Program-made: the position numbers and the translations under genes
Notes under the pieces: model-generated
Databases searched by the model: none
The model's input: only the letters and a program-made list of their open reading frames with translations
Told to the model about the DNA's origin: nothing
Part shown: one piece after another, positions 42,369 through 51,143 of the stretch
How the letters are laid out: each line of letters opens with the position of its first letter
Position numbering within the stretch: the stretch's first letter is position 1
Assembly (NCBI RefSeq): GCF_009901565.1
Contig: NZ_WXEW01000002.1
Coordinates: forward strand, 372,001 to 436,000
DNA: 64,000 nt
Reading direction: 5' to 3'
DNA from: Herbidospora solisilvae
GTDB lineage: Bacteria; Actinomycetota; Actinomycetes; Streptosporangiales; Streptosporangiaceae

Positions 42369-43592
42369 GTGGCCAGAGCGGTGCGGTGCGCGCGGCTCGT
42401 CGACGTCGTGGGCGAGCGGGTGCTGACCGATCAGCTCGTCGTCGTCGAGGGCGACCGGATCGTCTCGACGGGTCCTGACGCCGGGTTCGACGGGGAGGTC
42501 CTCGACCTCGGCGACGTCACCGTGGCACCCGGGCTGATCGACCTGCACACCCATCTCGTCGGGGTGGCGGCGTGCGGCGACTACGCCCAGGAGCTCAAGC
42601 ACAGCGCGGCCCGCCAGGCCTTCGCCTCCATCCCCAACGCCCGCGACACGCTGCTCGCCGGGTTCACCACCGTCCGCGACGTCGGCACGTTCCGGGCGTT
42701 CGTCGACGTCTCGCTGCGCGACGCCATCGAGGCCGGGCACGTGCCCGGGCCGCGCATGGCCGTCGCCGGGGCCTACGTGACCGTGCGCGGCGGCGGCGGC
42801 ATGCTGACCGGGTTCGCCCACGACGTCGAGGTGCCGAAGGAGTTCCGGTTCGGCGAGACGCGGTCGGTCGACGACATCCGGGAGCGGGTCCGGGAGATCG
42901 TCTTCCACGGCGCCGACCTGATCAAGCTGATCGCCACGGGCGCGGTGCTCGCCAACGGCACCGTCCCCGGAGCGCCCGAGCTGACCGAGGCGCAGATGCG
43001 CGCCGCCGTCGAGGAGGCGTCCTGGTACGGCCGCCACGTCGCCGCGCACGCCCATGGGGCCGAGGGCATCAAGCGGGCGGTGCGCGCCGGGGTGCGGTCG
43101 ATCGAGCACGCCTGCTTCCTCGACGACGAGGCCGCCGAACTCATGGCCGCCCACGGCACCTACCTGTCGGCCGACATCTGGTGGGCCGACTGGATCCGCG
43201 AGACCGGCCCGTCGCAGGGCTACGACGCCGAACAGCTCCGCAAGAACGACGAGACCGCCGAGGCGCAGCGCGAGGGCTTCCGCAAAGCCGTGCGGGCCGG
43301 GGTGAAGATCGGGTTCGGCTCCGACGCCGGCGGCTTCCCCCACGGTCTCCAAGGTCGGCAGCTCGCCACCATGGTCGAGCACGGGCTCACGCCGATCCAG
43401 GCGCTGAAGGCGGCGACGCTGACCAGCGCCGAGTGCATGGGCTGGGACGACCGGGTCGGCTCCCTCTCGCCGGGCCGGTACGCCGACCTCGTGGCCGTGC
43501 CCGGAGACCTGGACATCACGAAGTTCGCCGACGTGGCGTTCGTGATGAAGGGCGGCGAGGTCGTCAAGGACACCCTGCGGACCACCTCATGA
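42369..43592 (+). CDS. Metal-dependent amidohydrolase (Xaa-Pro dipeptidase-like)
   Basis: A 407-residue amidohydrolase-superfamily enzyme. The binuclear metal site is visible: HxH in DLHTHLVG, bridging carboxylated-Lys candidate in DLIKLIATGAV, His in AAHAHG and SIEHAC, and Asp in GFGSDAGG. This type includes Xaa-Pro dipeptidases, imidazolonepropionase relatives and N-acyl-amino-acid/amide hydrolases. No signal peptide. GTG 42369 follows a strong GGAGGGGAGG site. It is the first of six genes with overlapping stop/start codons and probably releases the amino acid processed by the enzymes downstream. Confidence 0.88.
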   Translation: MARAVRCARLVDVVGERVLTDQLVVVEGDRIVSTGPDAGFDGEVLDLGDVTVAPGLIDLHTHLVGVAACGDYAQELKHSAARQAFASIPNARDTLLAGFTTVRDVGTFRAFVDVSLRDAIEAGHVPGPRMAVAGAYVTVRGGGGMLTGFAHDVEVPKEFRFGETRSVDDIRERVREIVFHGADLIKLIATGAVLANGTVPGAPELTEAQMRAAVEEASWYGRHVAAHAHGAEGIKRAVRAGVRSIEHACFLDDEAAELMAAHGTYLSADIWWADWIRETGPSQGYDAEQLRKNDETAEAQREGFRKAVRAGVKIGFGSDAGGFPHGLQGRQLATMVEHGLTPIQALKAATLTSAECMGWDDRVGSLSPGRYADLVAVPGDLDITKFADVAFVMKGGEVVKDTLRTTS

Positions 43593-44608
43593 CCACCGGC
43601 GAGCAGCCCGCCGCCCCACCGGTGCCCGATGCCCGGCGCGGCCGTGCGGAGGCGGTCGACGTGTTCGCGACAGGTGGCGGCCTCCCGGCCGCATCGCCGG
43701 GGCCGTCCCCGAGACGTCACTATCACCTGGGCGTTCTGGCACTCGTCTCGGTCACCGCCATCTGGGGATCCACGTTCCCCCTGACCAAGGATCTGGTCGC
43801 GCGGCTCCCGATCGCCGACCTCTACGCCGCGAGGTTCGGGATCGCGGTGGTGGTTCTCATCGCCGTCCGGCCGCGCGTGCTCGGGAACCTGAGCCCCCGG
43901 CTGTGGGGGACCGGCGCGCTGCTGGGGCTCCTCTACGGCCTCGCGCTGACCCTCCAGACCATCGGGCTGGCCGAGTTGCCGTCGTCGGTCTCCGGGTTCG
44001 TCACCGGGTCCTACCTCGTGATGACGCCGCTGATCGCCCTGGTCTGGCTGAAGACGCGGGTCAGCCGGCCGACCTGGGCGGCCGTCGGGCTCGCCACCGT
44101 CGGCACCGCCTCGTTCAGCCTGCTCAGCGGGTCGGGCGGCGCGCCCGCGGGCGCCGTGGCGCTGACCGCCGTGTCGGCGCTGCTGTACGCCGTCCATCTG
44201 GTCGCGCTCGGGAAGTGGTCGCGGCCGGAGGAGGCGTACGCGCTGTCGGTCGTGCAGATCCTCACGCTGGCCGTCGTCATGACCGTCGCCGCCGCGCCCG
44301 GCGGCATCACGCTGCCGGAGGGCGCCGGCGACTGGACCGGCGTGCTCTACCTCGCCACCGTCGCGGGGGCCGGCACGTTCCTCGCCCAGACGTGGGCGCA
44401 GGCGCACGTGCCGCCGACCGCCGCCGCCGTCGTCATCGCGGTCGAGCCCGTGTGGGCCACCGCCTTCGCCGCCGTCCTGTACGGCGAGCCGCTCACCTGG
44501 ACGGTCCTCGTCGGGGGCGGTTGCATGCTGGCCGCCATGGGGATCGTGGCCCGGCCCGTACCCGAGGAGAGACCATGCCCAGAATCCCCCGTCTCGGCCG
44601 TGAGCTGA
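43589..44608 (+). CDS. EamA/DMT-family transporter
   Basis: A 339-residue drug/metabolite transporter with ten predicted helices in two EamA repeats, starting after a 45-residue cytoplasmic extension. Typical blocks are SVTAIWGSTFPLTKDLVARLP, the second-repeat start ALTAVSALLYAVHL and AVEPVWATAFAAVLYGE. It likely exports or imports an amino acid-like metabolite of the pathway. ATG overlaps the amidohydrolase stop (ATGA), and the acyl-CoA dehydrogenase starts 34 nt before its end. Confidence 0.9.
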   Translation: MTTGEQPAAPPVPDARRGRAEAVDVFATGGGLPAASPGPSPRRHYHLGVLALVSVTAIWGSTFPLTKDLVARLPIADLYAARFGIAVVVLIAVRPRVLGNLSPRLWGTGALLGLLYGLALTLQTIGLAELPSSVSGFVTGSYLVMTPLIALVWLKTRVSRPTWAAVGLATVGTASFSLLSGSGGAPAGAVALTAVSALLYAVHLVALGKWSRPEEAYALSVVQILTLAVVMTVAAAPGGITLPEGAGDWTGVLYLATVAGAGTFLAQTWAQAHVPPTAAAVVIAVEPVWATAFAAVLYGEPLTWTVLVGGGCMLAAMGIVARPVPEERPCPESPVSAVS

Positions 44609-45741
44609 GCCCGGAGCAGGCCGACGTCGTCGCGCTGGCGCGGCGGTTCGCCGCCGAGGAGATCCGGCCCCGGGCGCGCGAGGTCGACGAGGGCGACCAC
44701 GTCTTCCCCCGCGACATCTGGGCGAAGGCGGCGAAGGCCGGGCTGACCTCGTTCATGATCCCCGAGGAGTTCGGCGGGGGCGGGGTCACCGACCTGGTCA
44801 CCCAGTGCCTCGTCCAGGAGGAGTTGTGCCACGGCGACATCTCCATCGGGAACCTGATCACCTCGGGCGGCTTCTTCGCCTCGCCCGTGCTGGAACTCGG
44901 CACCCCCGCGCAGAAGGAGCGCCTGCTCGCGCCGCTGACCGGTGACGACCCGCCCCTGACCGCGCTGGCCACGACCGAGCCCGGCGTCGGCTCCGACGCG
45001 GCGTCGATCACCACCAGGGCCGGGCGCGACGGCGACCACTACGTGCTGACCGGCCAGAAGACGTGGATCTCCAACGCCCCCTTCGCCGAGTGGTTCGTGA
45101 TCTTCGCGACGGTCGCGCCCGGCACCCGCTCCAAGGGGGTGACGGCCTTCGTCGTGCACCGGGACACACCCGGCTTCACGGTCGGGCCGCCGATGCCGAA
45201 GATGGGCCAGCGCGGCATCGCGTGCGCGGAGCTGTTCCTCGACGGGGTCCGCGTCCCGGTGGCCGACCGCCTCGGCGAGGAGGGCCAGGGCTTCCGCGGG
45301 CTCATGCGGACCTTCGACGCCTCCCGGGTGCTCATCGCCGCCGCCTGCACCGGTCTGTCGCGGGCCGCTCTGGACGTGTCGCTGGCGTACGCGAAGGACA
45401 GGGAGCAGTTCGGCACGCCCATCATCGGCCACCAGGCGGTGGCCTTCCGGCTCGCCGACATGGCCGCGAAGACCGACGTGTCGGCGCTGCTGACCCGCCG
45501 GGCCGCCGACCTCTACGACCTCGGCGAGACCATCACCGAGGAGGCCGCGATCGCCAAGCTGACGGCGTCGGAGAACGCCGTGTGGTGCGCGTGGGCGGCG
45601 ATGCAGACGTTCGGCGGCTGGGGCTACTCGCGGGAGTTCCCGGTGGAGAAGTGGCTGCGCGACGCCAAGCTGGAGGAGCTCGAAGAGGGCACCTCCGACA
45701 TCCAGCGGCTCATCATCTCCCGGTCGCTGGCCCGGTCATGA
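44575..45741 (+). CDS. Acyl-CoA dehydrogenase
   Basis: A 388-residue FAD-dependent acyl-CoA dehydrogenase. Signature regions are ALATTEPGVGSDAA, GQKTWISNAPFAEWF, AKDREQFGTPIIGHQAVAFRLADM and the end LEELEEGTSDIQRLIISRSLA. The catalytic Glu lies in this last part (the usual IYEGTS has ELEEGTS here). It introduces a trans-2 double bond in an acyl-CoA, perhaps of branched-chain or aromatic origin. It starts inside the DMT gene and ends in ATGA with the thiamine enzyme. Confidence 0.92.
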   Translation: MPRIPRLGRELSPEQADVVALARRFAAEEIRPRAREVDEGDHVFPRDIWAKAAKAGLTSFMIPEEFGGGGVTDLVTQCLVQEELCHGDISIGNLITSGGFFASPVLELGTPAQKERLLAPLTGDDPPLTALATTEPGVGSDAASITTRAGRDGDHYVLTGQKTWISNAPFAEWFVIFATVAPGTRSKGVTAFVVHRDTPGFTVGPPMPKMGQRGIACAELFLDGVRVPVADRLGEEGQGFRGLMRTFDASRVLIAAACTGLSRAALDVSLAYAKDREQFGTPIIGHQAVAFRLADMAAKTDVSALLTRRAADLYDLGETITEEAAIAKLTASENAVWCAWAAMQTFGGWGYSREFPVEKWLRDAKLEELEEGTSDIQRLIISRSLARS

Positions 45742-47486
45742 CGGGCGCGACGGCGGTCGCGGCCACCCTGGCCGCCTTCGGGGCCGACACGGTGTTCGGC
45801 ATCCCCGGAACCCACAACCTCGCCCTGTACGACGCCCTCGCCCGCCAGGGCACCCGGCTGGTCACCCCCCGGCACGAGCAGGGGGCCGGGTACGCCGCCG
45901 ACGGCTACGCCCGGATCTCGGGGCGTCCCGGGGTCGTCCTGACCACGACCGGCCCCGGCATCCTGAACGCCGCGGCGGCGGCCGGGCAGGCCTACTCCGA
46001 CTCGATCCCGCTGCTGCTGATCTCGCCCGGCGTGCCGACGACGCATCCGCGCCGGAGCACCGGCTACCTGCACGAGACGAAGAACCAGTCGGCGGCCATG
46101 GACGCGGTCTGCGCGTGGAGCCACCGCGTGACGACGGTGGCCGAGATCCCGTCGGCGCTCGCGGCGGCGTTCACCTTCTTCGCGGAGGGCCGGGCGCGAC
46201 CCGTCCACATCGAGATCCCCGCCGACCTCCTCGACGCCGAGGGCGACCACACGCTGCCCGCACGGGGCGGCCTCCCCGAAGCCGCTCAGGCCCTGACCGG
46301 AGCCGGACGGGTGGGCATCGTCCTGGGCGGCGGCGCCCGCGAGGCGGGAGAGGCGGCCCTCCGGCTCGCCGACCTCGTGGACGCCCTGGTGGTCACCACC
46401 ATCAACGGGACGGGCATCCTCCCTCCCACCCACCGTCGCAACCTCGGTCCCGCCCTCTTCCTGGGGGCGACCCAGGCGTGGCTGAAGTCGTGCGACGTGG
46501 TCGTGGCCGTGGGCACGGAACTGGCCCCCTCGGACCTGTGGACCGACTTCACCTACGAGGGCACCCTCATCCGCATCGACGTCGACCCGGCCCAGACGAC
46601 GACCGCGACGATCCCGATCACCGCCCGCGCGGAATCGGCCCTCCCCGTTTTGGCCACCCTGGTGGCGAAGACCGTACAAGCGGATCACGCGCCCCGCACC
46701 GACCCCGACTTGCCCGCGATGACCCAAGACGCCATTGACAGGCACACGCGCCGCACCGGCCCTGACCTGCCCGCGGTCACCCGGGACGTCGCTGACGGGC
46801 GGGGTGCGGCGGTCGGGCACGCGCCCGGTACCGGTTCCGTCTGGCCCGTGATCACAGACCACCGCGGTGAGGTGTCCGGGCGTGCGGCTCTCGCCGAGGT
46901 CACCCGTCGGATCGCCGAGGAACACGCCGCCCTCGCCGAGGTGACCCGGCGGATCGCCGAGGAACGTGCTGCCCTGGCCGCCCCCTGGCGAGCCGAGCTC
47001 GACGCCATCGCCCAGGCCCTCCCCGCCGACGCCGTGGTCGCCGCCGACAACTCGATGTTCTGTTACTACGGCGCCCTGGCCATCCTCCGGCGCCGTTTCC
47101 TGTTCCCCACGGGATTCGGCACCCTCGGCTACGCCCTGCCCGCCGCGATCGGCGCCAAGGTCGCCGACCCGGACCTGCCGGTTCTGGTCCTGGCCGGTGA
47201 CGGCGCGCTTCAGTTCAGCGTCCAGGAGCTGGCCACCGCCGTCGAGCTGGGGCTCAACCTGCCCGTCGTCGTCGCGGTCAACGGCGGCTACGGGGAGATC
47301 CGGGCCGAGATGACGGCCCGGCCCATGACCCCGGTGGCGGTCGACCTGCACGCCCCCGACTTCGTCCAGGTCGCCCGGGCCTTCGGCGCCCGCGGTGTCG
47401 ACCATCCGGCGGACCTGACGGTCGAGATCGGCCGGGCGTTCGCCGCCGACCGTCCCACGGTGATCGTCGTCCAGGAGCACTCATGA
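45738..47486 (+). CDS. Thiamine diphosphate-dependent enzyme (2-oxo acid decarboxylase/AHAS-like) with expanded linker
   Basis: A 582-residue ThDP enzyme of the acetolactate synthase/2-oxo-acid decarboxylase group. The catalytic Glu is in RHEQGAGYAADGYAR; the ThDP-Mg motif is GDGALQFS...VNGGYGE. HETKNQSAAMDAVCAWSHRV recalls AruI-like 5-guanidino-2-oxopentanoate decarboxylase, but the substrate is uncertain. A roughly 95-residue insert in the linker between the central and C-terminal domains (about 315-410) includes a 14-residue tandem repeat at 46884-46967. Beside an amino-acid dehydrogenase and CoA ligase, it probably decarboxylates a 2-oxo acid. Confidence 0.87.
   Translation: MTGATAVAATLAAFGADTVFGIPGTHNLALYDALARQGTRLVTPRHEQGAGYAADGYARISGRPGVVLTTTGPGILNAAAAAGQAYSDSIPLLLISPGVPTTHPRRSTGYLHETKNQSAAMDAVCAWSHRVTTVAEIPSALAAAFTFFAEGRARPVHIEIPADLLDAEGDHTLPARGGLPEAAQALTGAGRVGIVLGGGAREAGEAALRLADLVDALVVTTINGTGILPPTHRRNLGPALFLGATQAWLKSCDVVVAVGTELAPSDLWTDFTYEGTLIRIDVDPAQTTTATIPITARAESALPVLATLVAKTVQADHAPRTDPDLPAMTQDAIDRHTRRTGPDLPAVTRDVADGRGAAVGHAPGTGSVWPVITDHRGEVSGRAALAEVTRRIAEEHAALAEVTRRIAEERAALAAPWRAELDAIAQALPADAVVAADNSMFCYYGALAILRRRFLFPTGFGTLGYALPAAIGAKVADPDLPVLVLAGDGALQFSVQELATAVELGLNLPVVVAVNGGYGEIRAEMTARPMTPVAVDLHAPDFVQVARAFGARGVDHPADLTVEIGRAFAADRPTVIVVQEHS
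46884..46967 (+). repeat. 42-nt in-frame tandem repeat in the thiamine enzyme gene
   Basis: Two 42-nt units (46884-46925 and 46926-46967) encode AALAEVTRRIAEE followed by H or R; a third partial copy (AALAA) follows. The copies differ mainly at third codon positions, so the duplication is not recent. The units look helical/coiled-coil and sit in the linker between the central and C-terminal domains of the host enzyme. Confidence 0.8.
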
Positions 47487-48601
47487 CCCCGTTCCTCCAG
47501 GTCGTCTGGACCGACGACGTCACCGGCCGCCCCGGCTACCTGGTCATCGACCGGCTGGGCCGGGGGGTCGGCAGCGGCGGCCTGCGGATGCGCGCCGGCG
47601 TCACCCTCGACGAGGTCGCCGACCTGGCGCGGGGCATGTCCCGCAAGGAGGCCATCGCCTACGAACCGGGCCTGGCCTACCAGCCGCTCGGCGGCGCGAA
47701 GGGCGGCATCGACTGCGACCCGCTCGACCCCGAGGCCACCGGCATGCTGCACCGCTACATCGCCGCGATGAAGCCCCTGCTGGCCACCTACTGGGCGACC
47801 GGCGAGGACCTGGGCCTGCGCCAGGAGTCGATCGAGGAGGCCTGTCACGCGGCCGGCCTGCGCACCTCGATCGACGCGGTCCTGCCGCTGCTCGACGACC
47901 CCGACACGGCACTCAAACGCCTCGACGCCGCCTTCGCCGTCACGGTCGACGGCATCGGCCTGGGCGACCTGGCGGGAGGATGCGGCGTGGCCGAGTCGGC
48001 GCTGACCGCGCTCGACCGCCTGGGCATCCGGGAGCCGACGGCGGTCGTCCAGGGCTTCGGCTCCATGGGCGGCGCGACGGCGCGGTTCCTGGCGCGGGCC
48101 GGGGTGCGGATCGTCGGCGTCGCCGACGCCGACGGGCTCCTGACCGACCCGGCCGGTCTGGACGTGGAGGGGCTGCTCCGCGCCCGCGACCCCTTCGGCC
48201 GCGTCCCTGGCGACAAACGGCCCCGCGAGGAGTGGCTCGACGTCGACTGCGACCTGCTGGTCCCGGCCGCCGTCTCCTACTGCATCGGGGTGGACGAGGC
48301 CCCCCGGGTGCGGGCCCGCCTGGTGGTGGAGGCGGCCAACGTCCCGGTCACCCCGGAGGCCGAACACGTGCTGACGAGCAGGGGGGTGGTGGTCGTCCCG
48401 GACGTGGTGGCGAACTCGGCGACCAACTCCTGGTGGTGGTGGACCCTGTTCGGCGACATCCCGGCCGACGCCGACGCCGCCTTCGCGAAGATCCGCTCGT
48501 GGATGCGCCGAGTGACGACCGAGGTCATGTCCGATCCGGCCCGGACACCGCGCGAGGCCGCCCACGACCTGAGCGCCCGCAACCTGGCGGCCCAGCGATG
48601 A
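47483..48601 (+). CDS. Glu/Leu/Phe/Val dehydrogenase family enzyme
   Basis: A 372-residue amino acid dehydrogenase. The catalytic Lys lies in PLGGAKGGIDCDP; the dinucleotide fold has VVQGFGSMGGATARFLARAG; a second core is VPAAVSYCIG, followed by VVEAANVPVTPEAEHVL. It interconverts an L-amino acid and its 2-oxo acid with NAD(P); which amino acid is not clear, although the short length suits leucine/phenylalanine-type enzymes or a divergent group. It overlaps the thiamine enzyme and the CoA ligase by 4 nt each, strongly suggesting it supplies or consumes the 2-oxo acid of the ThDP enzyme. Confidence 0.88.
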   Translation: MTPFLQVVWTDDVTGRPGYLVIDRLGRGVGSGGLRMRAGVTLDEVADLARGMSRKEAIAYEPGLAYQPLGGAKGGIDCDPLDPEATGMLHRYIAAMKPLLATYWATGEDLGLRQESIEEACHAAGLRTSIDAVLPLLDDPDTALKRLDAAFAVTVDGIGLGDLAGGCGVAESALTALDRLGIREPTAVVQGFGSMGGATARFLARAGVRIVGVADADGLLTDPAGLDVEGLLRARDPFGRVPGDKRPREEWLDVDCDLLVPAAVSYCIGVDEAPRVRARLVVEAANVPVTPEAEHVLTSRGVVVVPDVVANSATNSWWWWTLFGDIPADADAAFAKIRSWMRRVTTEVMSDPARTPREAAHDLSARNLAAQR

Positions 48602-50544
48602 CCGAGTCCCTGTTCGACCCCCGCACGGTCGCCGTGGTCGGCGCCTCCGACGACCCCGCCAAATGGGGTTACTGGCTGGCCAGGGGCGCCCTGAGCGGCG
48701 CGTCCCGCCGCCCGGTCCACCTGGTGAACGCCCGGGGCGCCGACGTCCTCGGCCACGCCACCCACCGCTCGCTGCGCGACCTCCCCGAGACCCTCGACCT
48801 GGTCGCCATCGCGACCCCGCCGCACACCTACGAGCAGGTCGTCGGCGACGCCCTCGACGCCGGGGCCCGCCACCTCGTCGCGATCACCGCCGGGGTCGTC
48901 TACCCGGGCGGCCTGCCCGCGCTGGCCGAGCGGGTGCGCTCGGCGGGCGCCCGTCTCGTGGGTCCGACCAGCATGGGGGTGTACGACTCCGCCGCCGGCC
49001 TCGCCCTCACCTGGGGCACGCTCACGCCCGGCCCGATCGGCGTCGTCTCCCAGAGCGGCTCGGTCGGCCTGGAGCTCGGCTACCTGGCCGCGAAGGAGGG
49101 CCTGGGCCTGTCGCGGTTCGTGTCCGTCGGGGCCGCCGCCGACCTCGGCGTCAGGGAACTGGCCGAAGCGGTCGTCGCCGCCCCGCACACGCGGGTCCTC
49201 GTCCTCTACCTCGAAGACCTGTCGATCGGCCGCGACCTGATCGCCCTGGCGGGCGGCAAGCCCGTCATCCTGCTGACCGTCGGCGGCTCGGCGGCGGGCC
49301 GCCGCGCGGTCACCTCCCACACCGGCGCGCTCGCCACCCCCGACGCGGTCGTGGACGCGTTGTGCCGGGCGGCCGGGGTGATGCGCGCCCGCACTCCCCA
49401 GGAGGCGATCCACATCGCCCAGGCGTGCCTGGCCGTCTCCACGCCGGTGCGGCGGATCGCGGTGGTGGCCGACAGCGGCGGCCAGGGCGCGATCGCCGCC
49501 GAACTGGCCGAACGCCTCGGCCTGGAGGTCCCGGCGTTCACCCCGGCCACGGTCGAGGCGCTCGCGGCTCTCCTGCCGCCGGACGCGGGCCTGTCGAACC
49601 CGGTCGACCTGGCGGGCGCGGGGGAGGCCGACCTGGCGACGTACCCGAAGATCACGGAGATCGTCGCGCCCGAGGTCGACGCCGTCGTGCTGACCGGATA
49701 CTTCGCCAGCTACGCCGCCGACAGCCCGGCCCTGGAGGGCGCGGAGCAGGCCGCCGCCGCCCACCTGGCCCGGACGCTCACCACGAGGCCCTGCCTGATC
49801 CACACGATGCGCCCCGAGGGCCCGACCGTGGACTTCCTGCGGGCGGCCGGCATCCCCGTCCACGGCACGATCGACGCCGTCATGACCGGCCTGAGCGCGC
49901 TGACCTCCCCGCGGGAGGTCCGGCCGCCGGTGCCGCGATCCCCGGCGCCGCCGGGCGACGTCTCCGGATTCACCGCCCTTCGCCGCACCCTCATGGCCGC
50001 CGGGGTCGCCTTCCCCGACGGCCGGCTCTACGACGGCGGCGACCCCGGTCTGTCCTATCCGCTGGTGCTCAAGGCCCTGGGACCGGCCCACAAGACCGAG
50101 TTGGGCGGCGTCGTGCTCGGCATCGGGACCCCGGAGGACCTGCACCGGGAGGCGGCCCGGATGCGGGAGAGGCTGGCGGGGCCGCCGCTCTGGGTCGAGG
50201 AGCAGCTGACGACGCCCGGAACGGAGCTGATCGTCGGCGCGCACCGCGACCCCCACGCCGGGCCGGTCGTCACGTTCGGGGCCGGGGGAGTGCTCGCCGA
50301 GCTCGTCGCCGACACCGTGACGGCCCTCGCCCCGCTCACCCACGAGCAGGCGAAAGAGCTGATCGGGAGGACGCGGGTGGCCCGGCTGCTGAACGGCTGG
50401 CGCGGCGCGCCGCCCGCCGACGTCGACGCCGTCGCCCACGTGATGGTCGTTCTGGGCGACATCCTCGAAGCCCGTCCCGAGCTCACCGAGATCGAGGTCA
50501 ACCCGCTCAAGGACGGGGTCGCGCTCGACGCCTACGCGAGCTGA
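48598..50544 (+). CDS. NDP-forming acyl-CoA synthetase (ACD-type)
   Basis: A 648-residue ADP-forming acyl-CoA synthetase/succinyl-CoA-synthetase-like fusion. The CoA-binding Rossmann start is VAVVGASDDPAKWG, the phosphorylatable His is in SHTGALATPD, and the C-terminal ATP-grasp part includes YPLVLKALGPAHKTELGGVVLG and EIEVNPLKDG. It converts an acyl-CoA to acid with ATP gain, or the reverse. ATG 48598 overlaps the GluDH stop. It ends the operon and overlaps by 13 nt the convergent TetR gene. Confidence 0.9.
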   Translation: MTESLFDPRTVAVVGASDDPAKWGYWLARGALSGASRRPVHLVNARGADVLGHATHRSLRDLPETLDLVAIATPPHTYEQVVGDALDAGARHLVAITAGVVYPGGLPALAERVRSAGARLVGPTSMGVYDSAAGLALTWGTLTPGPIGVVSQSGSVGLELGYLAAKEGLGLSRFVSVGAAADLGVRELAEAVVAAPHTRVLVLYLEDLSIGRDLIALAGGKPVILLTVGGSAAGRRAVTSHTGALATPDAVVDALCRAAGVMRARTPQEAIHIAQACLAVSTPVRRIAVVADSGGQGAIAAELAERLGLEVPAFTPATVEALAALLPPDAGLSNPVDLAGAGEADLATYPKITEIVAPEVDAVVLTGYFASYAADSPALEGAEQAAAAHLARTLTTRPCLIHTMRPEGPTVDFLRAAGIPVHGTIDAVMTGLSALTSPREVRPPVPRSPAPPGDVSGFTALRRTLMAAGVAFPDGRLYDGGDPGLSYPLVLKALGPAHKTELGGVVLGIGTPEDLHREAARMRERLAGPPLWVEEQLTTPGTELIVGAHRDPHAGPVVTFGAGGVLAELVADTVTALAPLTHEQAKELIGRTRVARLLNGWRGAPPADVDAVAHVMVVLGDILEARPELTEIEVNPLKDGVALDAYAS

Positions 50545-51134
50545 TCGGGCTCCAGCCCGAGTTCGACGGCGGCCGCCGTGCGCACCAGCTCGAACAGCCG
50601 CGCCCGGGTCAGCATCCTCTTGTGCACGGTCACCTGGACGGTCAGCCCGTCGATCAGCGACATCAGCCGCCAGGCCGCCCCTTCAGGGTCGGGGCACTGG
50701 AAGACCCCGTCGTCGGCCCCGGCCGCCAGGATGCCTCGCAGGGCGTCCTTCCACCGCAGGTCGAGCGCGCGGGAGACGTCTTCGAGCGACGGGTTCCGCA
50801 TCGACTCCGACCAGGCGTCGATCCACAACGCCCACGATTTCGATTTACCGCTCGGCGAATACAACTTGAGCATCGCCCGCAGTTTGTCGACCGGCCCCCC
50901 GGCCGATTCGAGAAGCGCCTCGAGATTGTCGAGATCGCGTTCGGCCGCGTATCCGAAGGCGGCGGCGAACAGTTTCTCCTTCGTCTCGAAATGGTAGAAG
51001 AGCAGCGCCTGGCTCACCCCCGCGGCCTGGGCGATGTCGACGGTGCGGGTGTGCCCGAAACCCTGGGCCGCGATGACCTCGCAGGCGACCTTGAGCAGAT
51101 CCTCCCGGCGCATTCGGCTGATTCCCCGTGCCAC
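50532..51134 (-). CDS. TetR/AcrR-family regulator
   Basis: A 200-residue TetR regulator. The HTH reads TVDIAQAAGVSQALLFYHFETKEKLF near the N terminus; the C-terminal ligand domain is helical with LRWKDALRGILAAGAD and LMSLIDGLTVQVTVHK, of the type often tuned to acyl-CoAs or hydrophobic acids. It probably represses the operon with which it converges, perhaps through the palindrome at 42333. GTG start. The upstream sensor kinase ends 9 nt before it, on the same strand. Confidence 0.9.
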   Translation of the reverse strand: MARGISRMRREDLLKVACEVIAAQGFGHTRTVDIAQAAGVSQALLFYHFETKEKLFAAAFGYAAERDLDNLEALLESAGGPVDKLRAMLKLYSPSGKSKSWALWIDAWSESMRNPSLEDVSRALDLRWKDALRGILAAGADDGVFQCPDPEGAAWRLMSLIDGLTVQVTVHKRMLTRARLFELVRTAAAVELGLEPDQLA

Positions 51135-51143
51135 ATCGGAACC

